From an uncultured Opitutia bacterium (GTDB taxonomy: Bacteria > Verrucomicrobiota > Verrucomicrobiia > Opitutales > Opitutaceae), in NCBI GenBank assembly GCA_903902745.1, contig CAIUWA010000046.1, positions 1-64,000 of the forward strand: a stretch of DNA of 64,000 bases, in the 5' to 3' direction. The notes under the pieces were generated by a model. The model saw nothing but the letters and a program-made list of their open reading frames with translations. It had not been told where the DNA came from and searched no databases. Within the stretch, counting starts at the first letter, position 1. Each line of letters opens with the position of its first letter. Made by a program: the position numbers and the translations under genes. Positions 33,182 to 41,761 of the stretch are shown in pieces.

Positions 33182-34402
33182 TCACGCCGGTGAAACGATC
33201 CGCTGGCCGGCACAGAGGACGAGGTCCACCGGGTTGCCGCCGAGTTCGTACGCGAGCTGGCGCTCGTCCTTGTGGTGCAACAAAATCAAATCGGCCCGCT
33301 GGCCGGGCTCGATCGTCCCGCGGTCGCCGAGCCCGAGGAGCGCGGCGCCGTTGACCGTGGCCGCCACGATCGCCTCGGCCGGGGTGAGCCCGGCAAAACG
33401 CACCGCCAGCGCGATGGCCAGCGGCATCGAATGCGTCGGTGACGTGCCGGGATTGCAGTCGGTCGCGAGCGCAACGGCGCCACCGGACTCGGCAAAAAAT
33501 CCCGCGCGGGCCCAGCGCTGGTTGAGGTGCAGCCCGGTGCACGGGAGAATCACGCCGAAGGTCCGGGAGGCGGCGAGCAGCAGCAGATCCTCCTTCGTCG
33601 ACGCCTCGAGGTGATCGACGCTGCGCGCGCCGAGCCGGATCGCCTCCGTCACCATGCCGAGCGACTGGAACTGGTCGGCGTGCACGCGGAGGGAGTGATG
33701 CTTCCGCGCCTTTTCGAACAGGCGCACGCAGGCCTCCACGGACCACGCGTCACGGTCGCAGTTGGCGTCGATCGTGATGCCGGGAAATTCGCGTGCGATT
33801 TCCGGGAGCATGTCCTTCACCACCATCTTTGCGTAGTCGTCGAGCCCGCCCTCGAACGCGTGGCCCAGCAGCGCGGTGGGCACGATGGTGCCCGGCCATT
33901 CGTGCGCGGCGCGCTGGATGGCGCGCAACATTTTCAACTCCGCTTCGGTCGTCAGCCCGTAGCCGCTCTTGATTTCGACGGTGGTCGTGCCCCCGTGCAG
34001 CATGGCCTCGAGCCGCGGTTTCAAGTTCGCAGCCAGTTGCTTCGGCGTGGCCTCGCGCACGGCGCGCACCGTCGCCATGAGGCCGCCGCCGGCCTGGAGA
34101 ATTTCCTTCTGAGGCACACCGCTTATGCGCTGCTCCCATTCGTCCACGCGTTGTCCGGCCCAGCAGGCGTGCGTGTGGCCGTCGACAAACCCCGGCATCA
34201 GCACGCGCCCGCCCGCGTCGATCACTTCGGCTCCGGCGGGAACCTCGACCTTCGGGCCGACGCCAGAAATCTTGTCGCCCTCCACCAGCACATCGCCGCG
34301 TTCGATGATACCGAGCTCACGCAGCGCTTTGCCCCGCCGCGGCCGCTCGCCGCCGGGGACGGAAAGGGTGAGGACGCGCGCGTTGCGAATGATGAGACTC
34401 AT
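33182..34402 (-). CDS. hutI: Imidazolonepropionase
   Basis: Third enzyme of histidine breakdown, hydrolysing imidazolone-5-propionate to formiminoglutamate. The 406-residue amidohydrolase has the metal site MPGFVDGHTHACWAG, the substrate loop GGGLMATVRAVREAT, EIKSGYGL, VHADQFQSLG, SVDHLEAS and the catalytic Asp region ALATDCNPGTSPT. Length and motifs match the family well. No hutH, hutU or hutG is in the window, so the rest of the pathway is encoded elsewhere or absent. It is transcribed away from the dcw cluster. Confidence 0.94.
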   Translation of the reverse strand: MSLIIRNARVLTLSVPGGERPRRGKALRELGIIERGDVLVEGDKISGVGPKVEVPAGAEVIDAGGRVLMPGFVDGHTHACWAGQRVDEWEQRISGVPQKEILQAGGGLMATVRAVREATPKQLAANLKPRLEAMLHGGTTTVEIKSGYGLTTEAELKMLRAIQRAAHEWPGTIVPTALLGHAFEGGLDDYAKMVVKDMLPEIAREFPGITIDANCDRDAWSVEACVRLFEKARKHHSLRVHADQFQSLGMVTEAIRLGARSVDHLEASTKEDLLLLAASRTFGVILPCTGLHLNQRWARAGFFAESGGAVALATDCNPGTSPTHSMPLAIALAVRFAGLTPAEAIVAATVNGAALLGLGDRGTIEPGQRADLILLHHKDERQLAYELGGNPVDLVLCAGQRIVSPA

Positions 34403-34650
34403 GGGGCGGCCTCTGAAACGTCGAATCGCCCGCTCCGGGCAAGGCTAAAGGTCGGGGGACGCGTCAGAAAATATTTCACGCTCCGGCGCGATGACGTGCC
34501 ATCCCGATGCGTCGATTTTTTGAAGGTCCCGATGCCGTGGCATGGCGCGAAAATTCAAACTGTTTCCGGACCCTTGGCGCCGATTCGGGGGCCCTCTGGT
34601 TTTTGGTGAATAACTTTTCGGTTTTTTTACGGGTCTGGGCTTGACGTTAG
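34403..34650. other. Upstream region of the dcw cluster
   Basis: Between divergent hutI and mraZ. No ORF. From 34600 it is T-rich (TGGTTTTTGGTGAATAACTT and GTTTTTTTAC), in contrast to the flanks. TTGACG at 34641-34646 resembles a -35 box, but no good -10 stands 16-18 bases downstream; TAAAAT at 34656-34661 is a better -10 shape but is then too close. So a promoter is likely here but its boxes are not assigned. Confidence 0.5.
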
Positions 34651-34690
34651 TGGGGTAAAATGGGTTGAAATGGGGCGCTTTGGGGTAACT
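34651..34690 (+). promoter_or_regulatory. MraZ operator: four TGGG direct repeats at 10-bp spacing
   Basis: TGGG begins at 34651, 34661, 34671 and 34681, i.e. four copies at exactly one helical turn. MraZ of E. coli is known to bind TGGGN repeats separated by 5 bases upstream of its own gene and repress the dcw operon, which is the same period. The array ends 14 bases before the mraZ start codon, so bound MraZ would cover the promoter and leader. This predicts autoregulation of the whole cluster. Confidence 0.88.
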
Positions 34691-34703
34691 GCGGTTCCCA
34701 CTC

Positions 34704-35156
34704 ATGGCTTCACTCGGCAAAACTTTCTACACCGGCCTTTTTCGGCACTCCCTCGACGACAAGCATCGGCTCACGATTCCGTCGGCCTGGCGGTATGCGC
34801 ATGAGGAGAGCGACACGTTTCTCGCGACGCCGCATCCGGACGGATACATCGCGGTGCTGCCGCCCGCGGAAGTGGAAAAACTTTACGAGAAGGTCGCGCA
34901 GAAGGCGCTGACCGACCGTGACGCACAGGACGCCTTCGCGCGGTTTTTTGCGCAGACGCTTTCGTTCAGCTTCGACAAGCAGGGCCGCTTCGGCGTCGGC
35001 GCCGAATTGCTCGAGCACGCCGACATCCGCAAGGACTCGGTCCTCGTCGGGTCGCTCACCAAGTTTGCGATCTGGTCCCCCGCTCGCTGGCAGAAGCTCG
35101 AGACCCGCACCACGGGCGAGCAACTCGGCGACCTCATGCGGCGCATCGGCATCTGA
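34704..35156 (+). CDS. mraZ: Transcriptional regulator MraZ
   Basis: DNA-binding regulator of the dcw cluster with the AbrB/MraZ double swapped-hairpin fold. The 150-residue product has the two tandem SpoVT/AbrB-like halves: the first around FRHSLDDKHRLTIPSAWR, the second around FSFDKQGRFGVGAELLEHA, including the paired Lys/Arg strands that contact DNA. Length is normal. It directly follows a four-repeat TGGG operator and heads the cluster, so it very probably represses its own operon. Confidence 0.95.
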   Translation: MASLGKTFYTGLFRHSLDDKHRLTIPSAWRYAHEESDTFLATPHPDGYIAVLPPAEVEKLYEKVAQKALTDRDAQDAFARFFAQTLSFSFDKQGRFGVGAELLEHADIRKDSVLVGSLTKFAIWSPARWQKLETRTTGEQLGDLMRRIGI

Positions 35157-35194
35157 CCCGCGCGCCACCCACCGCCCGCCTCACCCGACTTCAT

Positions 35195-35401
35195 ATGCCA
35201 CTCCACACGCTATCGAATGTCGGTCACCGCCGCTATTTTCCGGCGTGGATCGAGTCCGACTCCGGCGTGCCCGCCCTGAGCCTGGGCGGCACGGCCGTTT
35301 TGCCCCGGGTCCGCGCTGCGCTGCCGCTGCGGCAGGTGTTTGCGGCCGCCCTGTCCGTCACTCTCAAACGCAAGACGTCCGATGCGCGCCGCCTGCGTTG
35401 A
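35195..35401 (+). CDS. Small ORF between mraZ and rsmH
   Basis: A 68-residue ORF, ATG 35195, placed 38 bases after mraZ and 7 bases before rsmH, so it fits the operon spacing. The peptide is basic at its C-terminus ([13 protein letters not shown]) and has no membrane segment or known motif; landmarks are [11 protein letters not shown] and LSLGGTAVL. No ribosome-binding site is visible. It could be a real small protein or a chance ORF in GC-rich DNA. Confidence 0.4.
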   Translation: MPLHTLSNVGHRRYFPAWIESDSGVPALSLGGTAVLPRVRAALPLRQVFAAALSVTLKRKTSDARRLR

Positions 35402-35408
35402 ACCCTCC

Positions 35409-36329
35409 ATGACGTCCGGACACCAGCCGGTGCTGCTCGCGGAAGTGCTGGCGCTGCTCGCGCCGCACACCGGCGGGCATTATCTCGACTGCACATTCGG
35501 CGGGGGAGGGCACACGCGGGCTTTGCTGGCGGCCGCGCCCGGCACGACGGTGGTCGCGCTGGACCGCGACCCGGAGGCGGCGGGCCGCGCCGAGTCGCTG
35601 CGGGCGGAGTTCGGCGAGCGCTTTGCGCTGCTCGACCGCGATTTTGGCCGGCTGGCGGACCTGCCGCACGACGGTTTTGACGGCATTCTCTTCGATCTCG
35701 GTGTCTCGTCGTTCCAGTTCGACGACGCCGGGCGTGGCTTCTCCTTCCGGGCCGACGCGCCCGCCGACATGCGCATGGACCCGCGCACCGGCGTGCCCGC
35801 CAGCCGCTGGCTGGAGACGGCCACCGAAGAGATGGTCGTGCGCGCCGTGCGAGACTACGGCGAGGAGCCCCACTGGCGCCGCGTGGTCCGAGCCCTGCAG
35901 GCCGCCCGCGGCACGGAAGCCCTCGCCCGCACGGCGTCGCTCGCCGACCTCATCGCGGCCGCGATCCCGGCCCGCGACCGCCATGCTTCCAAGATTCACC
36001 CGGCAACCCGCGCGTTCCAAGGCCTCCGGATCGCAGTTAACGACGAGCTTGGCGCCTTGGAGCGCGCGCTGCCGGTTTCATTCGCCAAGCTGCGGGCGGG
36101 CGGCGTGCTCGCCGTGATCAGCTTCCATTCGCTGGAGGACCGCATCGTGAAGCAGCTCTTCCGCCGCTGGTGCGGCCAGCCCGAGAGCGCCGAAGACTCC
36201 CTGCCGCAGGACCTGCGCGTGAAGGTGGCCGAGCCGCTGACGCGCCGTCCGGTGATCGCGGGCGACGTCGAGACCGCCGCGAATCCGCGCAGCCGCTCCG
36301 CGAAGCTCCGCGCCCTGCGCAAACTTTGA
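35409..36329 (+). CDS. rsmH: 16S rRNA (cytosine(1402)-N4)-methyltransferase
   Basis: Methylates N4 of C1402 in the 16S rRNA decoding centre. The 306-residue product starts with the invariant [13 protein letters not shown], then the SAM loop [49 protein letters not shown], the [17 protein letters not shown] motif and [13 protein letters not shown]. All are family hallmarks (MraW). ATG 35409 gives the usual N-terminus. It lies second to third in the dcw cluster, as in most bacteria. Confidence 0.96.
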   Translation: MTSGHQPVLLAEVLALLAPHTGGHYLDCTFGGGGHTRALLAAAPGTTVVALDRDPEAAGRAESLRAEFGERFALLDRDFGRLADLPHDGFDGILFDLGVSSFQFDDAGRGFSFRADAPADMRMDPRTGVPASRWLETATEEMVVRAVRDYGEEPHWRRVVRALQAARGTEALARTASLADLIAAAIPARDRHASKIHPATRAFQGLRIAVNDELGALERALPVSFAKLRAGGVLAVISFHSLEDRIVKQLFRRWCGQPESAEDSLPQDLRVKVAEPLTRRPVIAGDVETAANPRSRSAKLRALRKL

Positions 36330-36348
36330 TCCGTCGCGTCGCCCCGCC

Positions 36349-36750
36349 ATGAACAAGACCGACACGCACGCGTTTGTGAACCAGCTCCTCGTGTACACAC
36401 TGGTCATGATCTGCTTCAGCGGCAGCGTGGGTTTGGGCACGGTGTGGCTGCGCCACCAGATTTCCCTCACGGCCAACCGCAGCAAGATGATTGAGGCGCG
36501 CATCGCGGACGTGGAGCGCAACTGGGCCGAGAAAAAAGCGGCGGTGGAGACCGCGCAGGGGCCGGACATGCTGAAGCAGCGCAACACCGAATGGCACCTC
36601 GGCCTCGTGGCGCCAAAGGAACCGCAGGTCAACCGCGTGAGTTTGGATCCGGCCCGCCTCCTGGTAGGGAAGAACCAGCGCGAGACTTTTGCCGGCCTGG
36701 CCGGCGTGGAATTGAAGCCGGTGCGTTTCCGTCTCCCGGGAGACCGATGA
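36349..36750 (+). CDS. ftsL: FtsL-like division protein (by position and topology)
   Basis: A 133-residue bitopic protein between rsmH and ftsI, the canonical ftsL position. It has a short cytoplasmic start, one transmembrane helix (LLVYTLVMICFSGSVGLGTVWL, about 13-34) and a periplasmic segment that begins as a charged helix (RSKMIEARIADVERNWAEKKA) fit for a coiled coil. FtsL proteins share almost no sequence, so the call rests on place and layout. The C-terminal 50 residues (KEPQVNRVSLDPARLLVG) are longer than in E. coli FtsL. ftsI starts five bases after the stop. Confidence 0.65.
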   Translation: MNKTDTHAFVNQLLVYTLVMICFSGSVGLGTVWLRHQISLTANRSKMIEARIADVERNWAEKKAAVETAQGPDMLKQRNTEWHLGLVAPKEPQVNRVSLDPARLLVGKNQRETFAGLAGVELKPVRFRLPGDR

Positions 36751-36754
36751 TGCC

Positions 36755-38764
36755 ATGTCGAAAGGTTTCACCTCCAGCCCCCGCATCGCCCTGCTGGCCG
36801 GCGCCATCCTCCTGAGTTTTACCGGCCTCGGTGTGCGGCTGGTCTGGCTGCATGTGCTCGACCGGGACGAACTGATGAAGTTCGTCGTCAAGGCCCGCCG
36901 CCAGATCATCCAGGATCACGCCCGGCGCGGCGACATCCTCGACCGGAACGGCGCCGTCCTCGCGACCAGCCGCTCCCAGGTGGAGCTGGGCGTGGACCCG
37001 CAGATGTACCGCAAGGAGGACGAGGCGAAGTGGCCGGAGCTCGCGAAACTGCTGGGCCGTCCGCTGGCGGAAGTGCGCGTCATCCTCACGACCAAGACCC
37101 GCAAGACCCAGCCGCATCCGGTCGTCGCGGCCGAGGGATCGGCACCCCTGACTACCTTGGCCATACCGGCGGCCGCCGGGGAGGCGAAACCCGCTCCGGC
37201 GGTGCCCGCGGCGAAAACGACGCCTGCGCCGATTTTCACTATCTCGCTGGCCGCGACGGCCGCTGCCGCGGAGGGCGATGAAGAGGACGAGTCCATTCTC
37301 GACGACAAGGCGGATGCCAGCGGCAACCGCCTCGTCCAGTGGGCGAAGTTGAGCGACCACGTGGACGAGGAAACCTACACGCGGATCATGGCCCTGGACA
37401 TCCGGGGTGTTTACGGGCCGCACGTTTATCGCCGCAGCTACCCGCACAACGGGCTGGCCGCGCACCTCGTGGGCTACGTGAACAAGGCCGGCGAGCCGGC
37501 GACGGGCCTGGAGGCGTATGCGGACTTTTACCTGCGCGGGCGGGACGGCTGGCGCGAAGGCGAGCGCGACGGGCGCGGGCGCGAACTCGCGCAGTTTCGC
37601 ACGCGCGAGGTGCCGCGGGCCGACGGCTACAACGTGATGCTGTCCGTCGATTCCAACGTGCAGAGCATGGTGGAGGACGAACTCGGCGAGATCGCCCGAA
37701 AGTACCAGCCGCTGAAAGCCACGATCATCGTGAGCGATCCGCACACGGGTTTCATCTGGGGACTGGCCAACTATCCGAGCTACAACCTGAACGACTACGG
37801 CAAGACCGGCGCCGACGGTCAGGCCAACATCGCGGCGCAGCGGAATATCGCGGTGACCGACGTGTACGACCCCGGCTCGGTGTTCAAGATTGTCGCCGCT
37901 TCGGGCGCGATCGAGGAGGGGCTGGTCACGCCCCGCTCGACGTTTGACTGCTCAATCGACCGGATCGAGTACAACGGCCTGCTGCGGCGGCTGCCGCGCG
38001 AGGATCACAGCTTCGGGACCCTGAGCGTGGCCGAGATCATTGCGCATTCCTCCAACCGCGGCGCCGACCAGCTGGCGATGAAACTGGGCGACCAGAAGTT
38101 CTACGACTACGTCCGGGCCTTTGGCTTCGGCGCGCGGACCGGTTTCCTCGTCGGCGGTGAGGTCGCCACCCGGGTCAAGACGCCGAAGGAATGGGACTCC
38201 ATGACCATCACGCGCATGCCGATGGGTCAGTCGGTGAGCGTCACGGTGCTGCAAATGCACCAGGCCATGAGTGTCATCGCGAGCGGCGGCGTGCTGCTGC
38301 AGCCGCAGATCATCCAGCAGATCACGGACCCGGCGGGCGAAACGGTGTACCGCTACGGGCGGACCGAGGTGCGCCGGGTGGTTTCCAACGCGACGGCACA
38401 GACCATGGCCCGGATGCTGATGGGTGTGGCCTCGTCCGAGGGCACTGCGCCCGAGGCGGCCATCCCGAATTTCCAGGTCGCGGGCAAGACCGGCACGACC
38501 CAAAAGCTGATCGACGGGCAATACTCCGAGAAGCATCACGTCGCGTCCTTTGTCGGGTTCTTCCCCGCGAGCAACCCGCAGGTGGTGATCTCGGTCATCG
38601 TGGACGATGCCGACGCCCATGCGCCGGGCGGGATCGCCTACGGGGCCAAGGTCGCGGCGCCGGCCTTCAAGCACATTGGCGAGCAGCTCATCCAGTACCT
38701 GAACATCAAGCCGGTCTACGAACCCGGGCGCAATCTGCTGGTCATGGAAGGAGGCCGGCGGTGA
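36755..38764 (+). CDS. ftsI: Septal peptidoglycan transpeptidase FtsI (PBP3 type)
   Basis: Cross-links septal peptidoglycan with FtsW. The 669-residue class B penicillin-binding protein has an N-terminal membrane anchor (IALLAGAILLSFTGLGVRLVWL), the pedestal domain starting at RRGDILDRNGAVLATS, and a C-terminal transpeptidase domain with SxxK in DPGSVFKIVAA, SxN in HSSNRGAD and KTG in AGKTGTTQK. Between the pedestal motifs sits an Ala/Pro-rich and acidic insertion (about residues 125-185: AAAGEAKPAPAVPAAKT, EGDEEDESILDD) that is not usual in PBP3. It overlaps the next start (GTGA). Confidence 0.95.
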   Translation: MSKGFTSSPRIALLAGAILLSFTGLGVRLVWLHVLDRDELMKFVVKARRQIIQDHARRGDILDRNGAVLATSRSQVELGVDPQMYRKEDEAKWPELAKLLGRPLAEVRVILTTKTRKTQPHPVVAAEGSAPLTTLAIPAAAGEAKPAPAVPAAKTTPAPIFTISLAATAAAAEGDEEDESILDDKADASGNRLVQWAKLSDHVDEETYTRIMALDIRGVYGPHVYRRSYPHNGLAAHLVGYVNKAGEPATGLEAYADFYLRGRDGWREGERDGRGRELAQFRTREVPRADGYNVMLSVDSNVQSMVEDELGEIARKYQPLKATIIVSDPHTGFIWGLANYPSYNLNDYGKTGADGQANIAAQRNIAVTDVYDPGSVFKIVAASGAIEEGLVTPRSTFDCSIDRIEYNGLLRRLPREDHSFGTLSVAEIIAHSSNRGADQLAMKLGDQKFYDYVRAFGFGARTGFLVGGEVATRVKTPKEWDSMTITRMPMGQSVSVTVLQMHQAMSVIASGGVLLQPQIIQQITDPAGETVYRYGRTEVRRVVSNATAQTMARMLMGVASSEGTAPEAAIPNFQVAGKTGTTQKLIDGQYSEKHHVASFVGFFPASNPQVVISVIVDDADAHAPGGIAYGAKVAAPAFKHIGEQLIQYLNIKPVYEPGRNLLVMEGGRR

Positions 38765-40347
38765 TCGGCTACCTTTCCCAGAACTACTCGCTCATCCACG
38801 CCTTTGCCCCCCGTTCCGTGGGGAGCACGCGCCGTGAAACCCTGGTGCGCAACCGGATTTTCAAAATGGCTCCGAAACTTTCCGATTATATCCACGACGA
38901 TGAAATCATCGCCATGCGCGGCTCGCTCGACCGCCCGATCTCCGGCCTCGTGATGGACAGCCGTCGCGTGGTGCCGGGCAACCTGTTCTTCGCGCTGCCG
39001 GGCCTGCGGACCGACGGCACATCCTATATCGATGAGGCGGTCAGCCGCGGGGCCGTGGCGGTCATCACGTCGCGCCTGTCGGTCAGCACACCGGCGAAGG
39101 TCACGTTCATCCAGGTGGCCGACCCGCGGGCGATGCTCGCCCGGGTGGCGCAGCGTTACTACCGGTTTCCGGACCGCGACATGGCGGTCGTCGGTGTCAC
39201 GGGCACGAACGGCAAGACGACCATCACGCACCTCGTGCGGCATTTTCTCAACGGCGACCAGAAGGTCGGCCTGCTGGGCACGATCAGCTATGACCTCGGC
39301 ACGCGGAGCGTGCCGTCGTTCAAGACGACGCCCGAATCGGTCGACATCTACGGGATGCTGGCGCAAATGCGCGACGCGGGCTGCCGGCAGGCGGTGATGG
39401 AGGTGAGTTCGCACGGCATCGACCAGCAGCGCGTGCTCGGCCTGCAGTTCACCGCGGCGGTCTTCACCAACCTCACCCGCGATCACCTCGATTATCACAA
39501 GACCCTCGATGCCTACTTCGAGGTGAAAAGCCGGCTCTTCACGGGCGGCACCGGCAGCGGCCCGAAGATCGCCATCGTGAACCTCGACGATCCCTACGGC
39601 GAGAAGCTCGCCGCGGTGGTGCCGGCGGGCGTGAAGAAGGTGACCTATGGCGAGAGCCCGGCGGCGCTGGTGCGGGCGGAAAACATCACGCTCGGTTTCA
39701 AGAACACCACGTTCCAGCTCGTCTGGCCCGGCGGCGCGCTGGAAGTCGATTCCCCGTTCATCGGCCGCTACAACGTGAGCAACCTGCTCGCCGCCATCGC
39801 CACGGCGTGGAGCCTCGGGCGCGACCCGGCGGTCTTCCTCTCGCGCCTGACAGCCTTCAAAGGTGTCCCCGGCCGCATGGAGCGCATTGAGGAAGGGCAG
39901 GGGTTCAACGTGCTGGTGGACTACGCGCACACCGACGACGCCCTGCGGAACGCGTTGCGCATGTTGCGCGCCGTCACGCCGGGCCGGCTGCTGGTGGTCT
40001 TCGGCTGCGGCGGCAACCGCGACCGCGCGAAACGCCCGCTCATGGTGCAGGCCGTGCAGGAGTTCGCGGATCACGCCTATGCCACGGCGGACAACCCGCG
40101 CAGCGAGGCGCTGGCGCAGATTTTCACCGACATGAAGACCGGCGTCACGGCGCCGGACAAGATCACCTGGATCGAAGACCGCCGCCGCGCGATCAGCCTC
40201 GCACTCGATGACGCCAAGCCGGGCGACAGCCTGCTCATCGCCGGCAAGGGGCATGAGAGCTACCAGGAGTTTGCCGACACGGTCATCCCCTTCGACGACC
40301 GGCAGGTCGTGCGCGAGCTCATCGGTATAAAGGCGCTGAAGCCATGA
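38761..40347 (+). CDS. murE: UDP-MurNAc-tripeptide synthetase, meso-diaminopimelate type
   Basis: Adds the third amino acid to UDP-MurNAc-dipeptide. ATP loop VVGVTGTNGKTTITHL, LLGTISYDLG, VMEVSSHGIDQQR, FTNLTRDHLDYH and GKGHESYQEF are all present. The motif DNPR (ATADNPRSEAL) marks enzymes that use meso-diaminopimelate. Start: GTG 38761 overlaps the ftsI stop and has a perfect AAGGAGG six bases upstream; codons 1-35 also show GC-rich third positions, as in coding sequence. The alternative ATG 38866 would give a 493-residue protein with the more usual N-terminus (MAPKLSDYI). The longer form, 528 residues, is reported here but the choice is open. Confidence 0.93.
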   Translation: MIGYLSQNYSLIHAFAPRSVGSTRRETLVRNRIFKMAPKLSDYIHDDEIIAMRGSLDRPISGLVMDSRRVVPGNLFFALPGLRTDGTSYIDEAVSRGAVAVITSRLSVSTPAKVTFIQVADPRAMLARVAQRYYRFPDRDMAVVGVTGTNGKTTITHLVRHFLNGDQKVGLLGTISYDLGTRSVPSFKTTPESVDIYGMLAQMRDAGCRQAVMEVSSHGIDQQRVLGLQFTAAVFTNLTRDHLDYHKTLDAYFEVKSRLFTGGTGSGPKIAIVNLDDPYGEKLAAVVPAGVKKVTYGESPAALVRAENITLGFKNTTFQLVWPGGALEVDSPFIGRYNVSNLLAAIATAWSLGRDPAVFLSRLTAFKGVPGRMERIEEGQGFNVLVDYAHTDDALRNALRMLRAVTPGRLLVVFGCGGNRDRAKRPLMVQAVQEFADHAYATADNPRSEALAQIFTDMKTGVTAPDKITWIEDRRRAISLALDDAKPGDSLLIAGKGHESYQEFADTVIPFDDRQVVRELIGIKALKP

Positions 40348-40362
40348 GGGCGGATTGCTGAC

Positions 40363-41757
40363 ATGCCGTTTTTTGCTCCAGATTCCCTCGCAAAATGGAC
40401 CGGTGGCCGCTGGACCGTGGAGCCGTCGGCACCGCTGACGGGGTTCACCATGGACTCGCGCCAGCTCGGCACAGGCCAGGTTTTCGTGGCGCTCAGGACG
40501 GGAAAGCGCGACGGGCATGATTTTCTCGCCGCGGCGCAGTCGGCCGGCGCCGGCGCGGCGCTCGTGGCGCGGCCGGATCCCGCCATCGCGCTGCCGCAGC
40601 TGGTCGTGGCTGATCCGCTGACGGCGTTCCAGACCATCGCGCGCGAGCACCGGCGGGCGTTTCGCGGCCCGGTGATCGGCATCTCCGGCAGCGCGGGCAA
40701 GACCTCGACGAAAAATCTCCTCGCCCTGCTCCTCGGCGGCCCGCCGGCCGTGCTCGCGACGGAGGGCAATCTCAACAACCACATCGGCGTGCCGCTCACG
40801 CTGACGCGGCTCGACGGTGCGGTGCACCAATTTGCGGTGGTTGAGGCCGGGATCAGCAGCCCGGGCGAAATGCAGGTGCTGGCGGACATGATCGAGCCCG
40901 ACATCTCGATCACGACCCTGGTGGCGCCAGCGCATCTGGAGGAACTGGGCGGATTGGAGGGCGTGGCGCGGGAGAAGGCCCGGCTGCCGGCCGCGGTGCG
41001 CGCCGCGGGCGTGGCGATTTTCCCGAAACAATGCGATGAGTTCGCGGCGTTTCACGAGCTCGGCGTGAGGACGATGGTCGTCGAACGGGCCGAGGTGATC
41101 CGCCCCACCGAGCCGCCGAAGGACAAGGTGTATTTCGCCATCACCCAGCGCGGCGACAGCACCGCCCTCGCGCTGGCCTATGGCCCGCCGCCCCCCCTGG
41201 TCTTCACGATGCGCCGCGTGTCGGACGGCATGGCGCAGAACGCCACGCTCGCCATTTGCGCCGCGCTGTGGCTCGGCGTGCCACGGGAAGTCATCCAGGC
41301 CCGTCTCGCCGCGTGGGCGCCGGCGGCGCTGCGCGGGGAATGGCGCGATGAGCCGGGCCGGCGGCTGTTCCTCGACTGCTACAATGCGAACCCTGCCTCG
41401 ATGGCGGATGCGCTTGGCACCTTTCTGGCAGTGGCGCCTGCGAACGAGCCGCGGCTCTTCGTGCTCGGCGGGATGGAGGAGCTGGGCGTGCGTGCCGCAG
41501 AGTACCACCATGCGCTCGGCCGGTCCGTGCCGCTGCGGCCGCAAGATTTCCTCTTCGTGATCGGGGACAACGCCCCGGCGGTTTGCGCGGGCGCACTCGA
41601 AGGCGGCGGACGGGCCGCGCAGATCGCGGTGGTCACCACGCTGGAGCCGATCGCCGAGCGGCTCGCGGAGTTCCACGGCGCGGTGTTCCTCAAGGGCAGC
41701 CGCCGCTGGCAGCTGGAACGGGCGCTGGAATCCGCCACCGCGACGGCCGCCCACTGA
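40363..41757 (+). CDS. murF: UDP-MurNAc-tripeptide:D-Ala-D-Ala ligase
   Basis: Adds D-Ala-D-Ala to complete the pentapeptide precursor. The 464-residue protein has the three Mur ligase domains: DSRQLGTGQVFVALRTGKRDGH in domain 1, the ATP loop VIGISGSAGKTSTKNLL, TEGNLNNHIGVPLTL and the carbamylated-Lys region EKARLPAAVR in domain 2, and LFLDCYNANPASMADAL and FVLGGMEELG in domain 3. Note ATP-loop GSAGKT rather than GSxGKT with a third Gly; this is within family range. It lies 15 bases after murE and 4 before mraY. Confidence 0.95.
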   Translation: MPFFAPDSLAKWTGGRWTVEPSAPLTGFTMDSRQLGTGQVFVALRTGKRDGHDFLAAAQSAGAGAALVARPDPAIALPQLVVADPLTAFQTIAREHRRAFRGPVIGISGSAGKTSTKNLLALLLGGPPAVLATEGNLNNHIGVPLTLTRLDGAVHQFAVVEAGISSPGEMQVLADMIEPDISITTLVAPAHLEELGGLEGVAREKARLPAAVRAAGVAIFPKQCDEFAAFHELGVRTMVVERAEVIRPTEPPKDKVYFAITQRGDSTALALAYGPPPPLVFTMRRVSDGMAQNATLAICAALWLGVPREVIQARLAAWAPAALRGEWRDEPGRRLFLDCYNANPASMADALGTFLAVAPANEPRLFVLGGMEELGVRAAEYHHALGRSVPLRPQDFLFVIGDNAPAVCAGALEGGGRAAQIAVVTTLEPIAERLAEFHGAVFLKGSRRWQLERALESATATAAH

Positions 41758-41761
41758 CGCC

